Shown here one piece after another: positions 6,245-11,321 of a stretch of DNA of 11,321 bases (within the stretch, counting starts at the first letter, position 1; each line of letters starts with the position of its first letter). The position numbers were made by a program, and so were the translations under genes. The notes below the pieces were generated by a model that ran no database searches, had not been told where the DNA came from, and saw nothing but the letters and a program-made list of their open reading frames with translations. The DNA is from an uncultured Eubacteriales bacterium (GTDB taxonomy: Bacteria > Bacillota > Clostridia > Oscillospirales > UBA644), in assembly GCA_934481505.1 (NCBI GenBank), contig CAKSPP010000027.1, positions 1-11,321 on the forward strand. Reading direction: 5' to 3'.

Positions 6245-7780
6245 TTACCTGTTCCAATATTTTTTGTCGAGGCTTCTGAAAAAGACCGCCTCGGCGATAT
6301 GTTTTTTCTTTATTTCGCGGCTGCCTTCAAGGTCGGCTATTGTCCGCGAGACTTTTATAATTTTGTCATATGCTCTCATCGAAAGAGACAGTTTGACGAA
6401 CATCTGCTGCAAGAACTCGGAAGCACCTTTTTCGGTTTCGCATTCGCGTATCATCGTCGGCGTCATTCCCGAATTGCTCGTTACGTTTGTTCCCGCAAAG
6501 CGTGCGACCTGCATTTTCCGTGCGGCGTCGACGCGTTGCTTTATTTCAGCCGAGCTTTCTGCGGGAGCCGCCGTTTTTATGTCTTCGAGCCTTACGGGCG
6601 GCAGTTCGACCTGCAAATCTATTCTGTCGAGAAGAGGTCCGGAAATTCGGTTTATATACCGTGAGACCGCCGCGGGCGTGCAGCTGCATTTTAACGTCGG
6701 ATGTCCGAAATTTCCGCAGGGACACGGGTTCATTGCACAGACGAGCATAAAGTTTGCGGGGTATGTCAGCGTTTTTCTCACCCTGCTTATCGTGACGTTT
6801 CCGTCTTCCATAGGCTGCCGCAGAGTTTCGAGGAGTTTTACCGGAAATTCGGGCAATTCGTCGAGGAAAAGCACTCCGTTATGAGCAAGGGAAATTGTTC
6901 CCGGACCGGGAACTGTGCCTCCGCCGATAAGACCCGCGGTCGAAATTCCCTGATTTGCCTTTATAAAAGGTCGGGTCGAGACGAGCGGATGTTCGGGCGT
7001 GAGTTTGCCGGCAACCGAATATATCTTGCTGCTTTCGAGCATTTCGTCGAAAGTCATATCGGGAAGAATTGTCGGAAGTCTTTTCGCGAGCATGCTTTTC
7101 CCCGTTCCCGGAGGTCCGATAAAAAGCAGATTATGGTTTCCTGCGGCTGCGATTTCGCAGGCACGCCGTGCCGACTGCTGACCGATTACTTCCGAGAAAT
7201 CGCCGTAGACATTTTCTCTTTTCGAAAGGATTCTGTCAAGCCGACATTCTTCGGGCGAAAGGCTTGTTTCTCCCGTCAGGTGCGACACGAGCGACGAAAG
7301 GGTTTTTACACCGTAGACCTTTATCCCTTCGATTACCGACCCTTCCGCGGCGTTCTTTTCGGGAACGTAAATTTCTTCAAAGCCGAGCGTTTTCGCGGTT
7401 ATAACCGACGCCAGAACTCCGCTTATTCCCCTCACTTCGCCCGAAAGCGAAATTTCGCCGATAAACGCCTGTTTTTCGGACGGTTCGGCAATTTTCCCCG
7501 CGGACGCTAAAATTCCGAGTATCATCGGCAGGTCGTAAGCCGACCCCTCTTTTCTTATATGTGCGGGAGCGAGGTTCTGGGTTACGGTACATTCGGGGAG
7601 CGGAAAACCGCTGTTTGCGAGGGCTATCCTTATTCTTTCCCTTGATTCCCTTACCGCAGCGTCCGGAAGTCCGACGACCGATAAGAGAGTTCCCTCAAAG
7701 CTCTTCGAGATTTCGGTTTCGACAACAACGGCAAAGCCGTCAAGCCCCGAAAGACCGATACTTTTTACTCTGCTTACCAT
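6245..7780 (-). CDS. comM: YifB/ComM-family Mg-chelatase-like AAA+ ATPase
   Basis: This is a 511-residue AAA+ protein. ComM of naturally transformable bacteria is a hexameric helicase that promotes branch migration during uptake of DNA into the chromosome; in Clostridia the role is less well tested. The domain order is standard: an N-terminal ChlI-like domain (about 20-140, with VVGLPDAAVRESRERIRIAL at 35-54), the AAA+ core (Walker A GPPGTGKS 222-229; Walker B VLFLDE 303-308; sensor-like NPCPCG 351-356 and paired cysteines CSC 365-367; arginine-rich SGPLLDRIDL 380-389), and a C-terminal lid (about 410-505, LSMRAYDKIIKVSRTIADLE). The frame stays open further upstream to 7843, but ATG at 7780 is preceded by GGAGGAGGGG and gives the family's usual length and N-terminus. 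It is the first gene of the five-gene minus operon. Confidence 0.95.
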   Translation of the reverse strand: MVSRVKSIGLSGLDGFAVVVETEISKSFEGTLLSVVGLPDAAVRESRERIRIALANSGFPLPECTVTQNLAPAHIRKEGSAYDLPMILGILASAGKIAEPSEKQAFIGEISLSGEVRGISGVLASVITAKTLGFEEIYVPEKNAAEGSVIEGIKVYGVKTLSSLVSHLTGETSLSPEECRLDRILSKRENVYGDFSEVIGQQSARRACEIAAAGNHNLLFIGPPGTGKSMLAKRLPTILPDMTFDEMLESSKIYSVAGKLTPEHPLVSTRPFIKANQGISTAGLIGGGTVPGPGTISLAHNGVLFLDELPEFPVKLLETLRQPMEDGNVTISRVRKTLTYPANFMLVCAMNPCPCGNFGHPTLKCSCTPAAVSRYINRISGPLLDRIDLQVELPPVRLEDIKTAAPAESSAEIKQRVDAARKMQVARFAGTNVTSNSGMTPTMIRECETEKGASEFLQQMFVKLSLSMRAYDKIIKVSRTIADLEGSREIKKKHIAEAVFFRSLDKKYWNR

Positions 7781-7785
7781 ATATT

Positions 7786-7795
7786 CCCCTCCTCC
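7786..7795 (-). promoter_or_regulatory. Very strong ribosome binding site fixing the yifB start
   Basis: GGAGGAGGGG on the minus strand lies 5 nt before ATG at 7780. An upstream ATG at 7843 has no comparable site and would add 21 residues, with GGG repeats encoded by this same element, so the downstream start is preferred. The upstream start would also lie upstream of the proposed transcript. Confidence 0.85.
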
Positions 7796-7814
7796 GCGTT
7801 TTTCCCTTGAAAAT

Positions 7815-7843
7815 ATTTTACTATAAACAGTTGTAAAATTCAA
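7815..7843 (-). promoter_or_regulatory. Predicted sigma-A promoter of the yifB-murE-trmL operon
   Basis: On the minus strand TTGAAT (7843-7838) and TAAAAT (7820-7815) are separated by exactly 17 bp. Each differs from consensus by one or two bases. Transcription would start near 7808, about 28 nt before the yifB ATG. No other good promoter is seen between here and 2224, so all five genes are probably read from this site, though internal promoters cannot be excluded. Confidence 0.6.
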
Positions 7844-7884
7844 TAGATATTCATAAAAAAAATATAGATTTTCCGTAAAAACTA

Positions 7885-7900
7885 TGATATACTGTATAAT
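7885..7900 (+). promoter_or_regulatory. Predicted secA promoter, extended -10 type
   Basis: TGATATACT (7885-7893) is an extended -10 element, and a perfect TATAAT at 7895-7900 partly follows it, so two alternative starts are possible. No good TTGACA match lies 16-18 bp upstream of either box (TTCCGT and TAGATT are the nearest). This fits an extended -10 promoter that does not need a -35. The leader to the secA ATG at 7958 would be about 50-58 nt. Confidence 0.55.
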
Positions 7901-7957
7901 AGAAAAATATCAAATCCGACCGTCGTTTTTTCCGAGACGGAAGAAAGAGGTAAAAAT

Positions 7958-10690
7958 ATGGGACTTTTCAATCTTTTCGGTTCATACAGTCAGAAAGAAC
8001 TGAAAAAAATCCAGCCGACCGTAAACAAGGTTCTGGCTCTTGAAGACGATTATAAAAAGCTTTCCGACGCCGAGCTCAAAGCAAAGACGCCCGAATTCAA
8101 AGAACGCCTTGCAAACGGCGAAACTCTCGACGATATTCTCCCCGAAGCGTTCGCGACCGTCAGAGAGGCTGCCGACCGCGTTCTCGGAATGAGACATTAC
8201 CCCTGTCAGATCGTCGGCGGTATCATTCTTCATCAGGGAAGAATTACCGAAATGAAGACAGGTGAAGGAAAAACCTTTGTCGCTACTCTGCCGTCCTACC
8301 TTAACGCTCTTACGGGCAAAGGCGTGCATATCGTTACCGTAAACGATTACCTTGCAAAGCGTGACAGCGAATGGATGGGAAAAATCCACCGTTTTCTCGG
8401 TCTTTCGGTAGGTCTTATCGTCGGCGGCGAACATAATTCGGCGGACAGACAGAAAGCGTATGCCGCGGATATAACCTACGGAACGAACAACGAGTTCGGT
8501 TTCGACTATCTGCGTGACAATATGGCGATCTACAAGGAAAATATGGTTCAGCGAGGACTTAATTTCGCAATCGTCGACGAAGTCGACTCTATCCTTATCG
8601 ACGAGGCGAGAACCCCGCTTATCATTTCCGGTACAGGCGAAGAAAGCGACGAAATGTATAAAAAGGCAGACGATTTTGTCCGCCGCCTCACTCCTATCCG
8701 CATAAAGGAAATGGAAGACAAGGAAATCTACGACGATGTCGACGCCGACTATATTATCGAAGAGAAAAACAAACACGCCGTCCTTACCGCAAGAGGTATT
8801 GACAAGGCACAGCGTGCGTTCGGAATAGAAAACCTTGCCGACTATGAAAACGTCGAACTTCAACATTATATCAATCAGGCTCTCCACGCCCACGGAATAA
8901 TGCAGAGAGATATCGACTATGTCGTCAAAGACGGCGAAGTCATTATCGTCGATGAATTTACGGGTCGTATGATGTTTGGAAGAAGATATTCTAACGGACT
9001 TCATCAGGCGATCGAAGCAAAGGAACACGTCAAAATCGAAAACGAGTCGAAAACCCTTGCGTCGATTACTTTCCAGAACTATTTCAGACTTTACTCCAAG
9101 CTTTCGGGTATGACGGGAACCGCTCTTACCGAAGAAAGCGAATTCAGAGAAATATATAACCTTGACGTCATCGAAGTTCCGACGAACAAGCCGATGATAA
9201 GAAAAGACCTCAACGACCATGTTTATAAAACCGAAAAAGGAAAATTCAACGCGGTTATCGAGGATATCAAAGCCCGTCACGCAACGGGTCAGCCGGTGCT
9301 TGTCGGTACAATTTCTATCGAAAAATCCGAATATTTAAGTTCTCTTCTTAAAAGAGCGGGTATTCCCCATAACGTCCTTAATGCCAAACATCACGAAAAA
9401 GAAGCCGCGATAATCGCCCAGGCAGGTAAGTTCGGAGCCGTCACCATAGCAACCAACATGGCAGGTCGAGGCACCGACATCATTCTCGGCGGAAACGCGG
9501 AGTTTATGGCGAAAAAGGATATGGAAAAGGACGGCTTTACCGAAGAGCTTATTTCGGAAGCCACCGGCCACGCCGAAACCGATAACGAAGAGATAATCGC
9601 GGCGTCCAAAGTCTTTAACGAATATTACGAAAAACATAAGGCTGAAATAAAGGACGAAGCTGAAAAGGTAAGAAATGCGGGCGGTCTTGCGATAATCGGT
9701 ACCGAAAGACATGAAAGCCGCCGTATCGACAACCAGCTGCGAGGCCGTGCCGGAAGACAGGGCGACCCCGGAGAAAGCCGTTTCTATCTTTCGCTCGAAG
9801 ATGACCTCTTGCGTCTTTTCGGCGGAGAAAGAGTAACCGCCATTGCCGAAAGAATGAACTTCCCCGAAGATCAGCCTATCGAAATGGGGCTTATTTCAAA
9901 CGTCATCGAATCGTCGCAGAAAAAACTCGAAGCGATGAACTTTGCGAGACGTAAGAAAGTCCTTGAATATGACGACGTAATGAACCAGCAGAGAACCGTC
10001 ATTTACGAACAGAGAAGAAAGGTTCTCGACGGCGAAGACTTGAAAGGCTACATCACCAAAATGATAGCCGAAGTCGTCGAAAATGCCTGCAACCGCTATC
10101 TTGTCGGCGATGCTCCCGAAGATTGGGATATCGAAGGTCTCCGTCAGGATTTCGGCGGATTTATCTTCCCGAAAGACTATCTCGACCTTTCGAAAGTCGA
10201 TAAAAACACTCTTTCCCGTTCGTCGATCGAAAAAGAAATTCTCAATATGGCGATGGAAAGATATGCCGAAAGCGAAGAGGCTAACACCCCCGAAAAGATG
10301 CGTGAGATCGAACGCATAATCCTTTTGCGTGAAGTCGACAGCCACTGGATGGATCATATCGACGCAATGGACGATTTGAAACAGGGCGTATCTCTACGTG
10401 CTTACGGAAACAAGAACCCCGTTATCGAATATAAATTCGAAAGTGCGGATATGTTCGACGAGATGATCGCCGATATCAAATACCGCACCGTCAAAGCGGT
10501 CATGGTTGTCAGAATCGTAAGGGAAGACCAGATGAAGAGAAAACAGGTCATGAAAGCTCCTACGAATATCGGCGGCGAAAAAGCAAAACCCGTTGTCCGC
10601 AAAAAAGAAGAGAAGATAGGAAGAAACGACCTTTGCCCTTGCGGCAGCGGCAAAAAATATAAGAAATGCTGCGGAGCAAACAAACAGTAA
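7958..10690 (+). CDS. secA: SecA, preprotein translocase ATPase
   Basis: This 910-residue motor binds unfolded preproteins and pushes them through the SecYEG channel at the membrane. The domains are complete: nucleotide-binding fold 1 with Walker A MKTGEGKT (99-106), Walker B/DEAD box VDEVDSILIDEARTP (206-220), the preprotein cross-linking domain (about 225-370), SGMTGTA (383-389), and nucleotide-binding fold 2 with VGTISIEKSE (449-458), ATNMAGRGTDIILGGN (498-513) and QLRGRAGRQGDPG (593-605). The helical scaffold and wing domains follow to about 855, and a C-terminal zinc-binding tail has C893, C895, C904 and C905 (CxCx8CC), which normally contacts SecB or ribosomes and lipids. A charged insert of about 60 residues (514-573) within fold 2 makes it longer than Bacillus SecA (about 840). 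ATG at 7958 has AGAGG 6-7 nt upstream. It is divergent from yifB. Confidence 0.98.
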   Translation: MGLFNLFGSYSQKELKKIQPTVNKVLALEDDYKKLSDAELKAKTPEFKERLANGETLDDILPEAFATVREAADRVLGMRHYPCQIVGGIILHQGRITEMKTGEGKTFVATLPSYLNALTGKGVHIVTVNDYLAKRDSEWMGKIHRFLGLSVGLIVGGEHNSADRQKAYAADITYGTNNEFGFDYLRDNMAIYKENMVQRGLNFAIVDEVDSILIDEARTPLIISGTGEESDEMYKKADDFVRRLTPIRIKEMEDKEIYDDVDADYIIEEKNKHAVLTARGIDKAQRAFGIENLADYENVELQHYINQALHAHGIMQRDIDYVVKDGEVIIVDEFTGRMMFGRRYSNGLHQAIEAKEHVKIENESKTLASITFQNYFRLYSKLSGMTGTALTEESEFREIYNLDVIEVPTNKPMIRKDLNDHVYKTEKGKFNAVIEDIKARHATGQPVLVGTISIEKSEYLSSLLKRAGIPHNVLNAKHHEKEAAIIAQAGKFGAVTIATNMAGRGTDIILGGNAEFMAKKDMEKDGFTEELISEATGHAETDNEEIIAASKVFNEYYEKHKAEIKDEAEKVRNAGGLAIIGTERHESRRIDNQLRGRAGRQGDPGESRFYLSLEDDLLRLFGGERVTAIAERMNFPEDQPIEMGLISNVIESSQKKLEAMNFARRKKVLEYDDVMNQQRTVIYEQRRKVLDGEDLKGYITKMIAEVVENACNRYLVGDAPEDWDIEGLRQDFGGFIFPKDYLDLSKVDKNTLSRSSIEKEILNMAMERYAESEEANTPEKMREIERIILLREVDSHWMDHIDAMDDLKQGVSLRAYGNKNPVIEYKFESADMFDEMIADIKYRTVKAVMVVRIVREDQMKRKQVMKAPTNIGGEKAKPVVRKKEEKIGRNDLCPCGSGKKYKKCCGANKQ

Positions 10691-10699
10691 GAGGATCTT

Positions 10700-11321
10700 A
10701 TGAAAAAACGCACGAAACTCATTATAATCATTGCTGTCACGGCGGCGGTTCTCGCCGCTGCCGTAACGGCTTTTATCCTTGTTCAAAATAACAAAACACC
10801 CGCTCCCGAACCCGAAAAAGAAGAAATAAAGGTAAAAGAGCAGGTCACTGCCGAAATTATGACAGACGTCCTTTCGGCAAAGGATTTTTTCGAAAATCTT
10901 CCCGAAGACAAGGAATTGCAGATAAAATATTCCTTTGACGGACAGGATGTCGTCTTTTCGGAAAAATACGATAAAACAGGCTACTTCAAGGTTACCCTTA
11001 CCGACGGAGAAAAGGAATATAATTCTATTCTCTGCGTTAAGGATACCACCCCGCCCGTGCTTGTCACAAAAGACCTTGAAATCGAGACAGAAACCGATTT
11101 CCAGGAGTATATTCTTGTCGAATCCTGCACCGACAACAGCGGAAAAGACTGTACTTATTCAATAAAAGACGCTCCCGATTTTTCAAAACCGGGAGAGTAT
11201 AACGTAATTCTCGTCGCGACCGACGAAAGCGGAAATTCGACCGAAGCTCCCGTTAAGATAACGGTTAAACAGAGAGAAAATGCTTACGGGCCTGAAACCC
11301 CTGCCGAAACGGAAAAACCCT
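10700..11321 (+). CDS. Membrane-anchored extracellular protein with Ig-like (DUF5011-type) domain, 3' end cut
   Basis: The frame runs from ATG at 10700 to the window end without a stop; 207 residues are visible. GAGG lies 5 nt before the ATG, and the gene starts 9 bp after secA, so it is probably co-transcribed with it. KKRTK and a hydrophobic helix (7-28) form a signal anchor or uncleaved signal; there is no lipobox cysteine. A Pro/Glu/Lys-rich linker (32-48) follows. Residues 113-190 fit the bacterial Ig-like DUF5011/HYR pattern: DTTPPVL (115-121), TDNSG (144-148), GEYNVILVATDESGNST (165-181), then ITV. Residues 50-112 look like a weaker, earlier copy of the same fold (GYFKVTLTDGEKEY, 94-107). 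Cys143 and Cys151 could form a disulfide. The visible part ends in a Pro/Glu-rich linker, so a further, possibly catalytic, domain may follow outside the window. The exact function is unknown. Confidence 0.85.
   Translation, partial: MKKRTKLIIIIAVTAAVLAAAVTAFILVQNNKTPAPEPEKEEIKVKEQVTAEIMTDVLSAKDFFENLPEDKELQIKYSFDGQDVVFSEKYDKTGYFKVTLTDGEKEYNSILCVKDTTPPVLVTKDLEIETETDFQEYILVESCTDNSGKDCTYSIKDAPDFSKPGEYNVILVATDESGNSTEAPVKITVKQRENAYGPETPAETEKP

Noticed and set aside
7781..7843. Longer yifB start at 7843 (21 extra residues)
   Set aside because: The extra codons cover the ribosome binding site and the predicted promoter, and they do not resemble the N-terminus of the family.
7920..7940. CCGTC/GACGG hairpin in the secA leader
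   Set aside because: The stem has only 5 bp and an 11-nt T-rich loop, and it ends before the Shine-Dalgarno site, so a regulatory role is not supported.
7982..9280. 432-codon open frame on the minus strand inside secA
   Set aside because: It lies fully antisense to an unmistakable secA, its translation has no recognisable motifs, and long antisense frames arise here because the sense genes rarely use TTA, CTA and TCA codons.
10935..11165. 76-codon plus-strand frame inside the last gene
   Set aside because: It is out of frame with the longer open frame from 10700, which has a start, a Shine-Dalgarno site, a signal anchor and Ig-like motifs.

Overview
The window looks like a piece of a Bacillota genome, most likely an uncultured gut-type Clostridia (Oscillospirales-like). 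The grounds are the SecA sequence with its C-terminal CxCx8CC zinc motif, a yifB-murE-trmL gene run, purine-rich Shine-Dalgarno sites before almost every gene, and consensus sigma-A promoters. Codon choice is GC-leaning (TCG, GCC, CCC, GAC) and even throughout, so nothing looks recently transferred. The assignment rests on recognition only; no search was run.

Layout. (1) 1-1628, plus strand: three tightly packed genes of unknown function, a membrane protein cut by the left edge, a DUF4303-like soluble protein, and a protein with two C-terminal membrane helices. (2) 1643-2002, plus strand: a one-gene unit encoding a small XRE-type regulator, with a perfect TTGACA-17-TATAAT promoter, a 12-bp tandem repeat just after the -10 box, and a strong GAAA-loop terminator. 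(3) 2224-7780, minus strand: a five-gene operon read yifB/comM, murE, trmL, a CPBP-like membrane protein, and a sensor-histidine-kinase-like protein. The genes are spaced by 4 bp, a 4-bp overlap, 9 bp and a 50-bp overlap. A promoter lies at 7815-7843 and a 10-bp hairpin after the last gene at 2140-2163. (4) 7885-11321, plus strand: divergent secA, followed 9 bp later by a membrane-anchored extracellular protein with Ig-like folds, cut by the right edge.

How the genes relate. secA (protein export), murE (peptidoglycan precursor), trmL (tRNA wobble methylation) and yifB (AAA+ ATPase) are housekeeping genes. The least ordinary part is the tail of the minus operon: a CPBP-like membrane protein lacking the expected catalytic residues, whose 3' end overlaps by 50 bp the start of a kinase-like protein. 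That protein keeps a histidine in H-box context but has eroded ATP-binding boxes. The pair could be a membrane sensing unit, but this is inference. MurE carries DDPA where DAP-adding enzymes carry DNPR, which predicts lysine-type rather than DAP-type peptidoglycan. I found no RNA genes, mobile elements, CRISPR arrays or phage genes.
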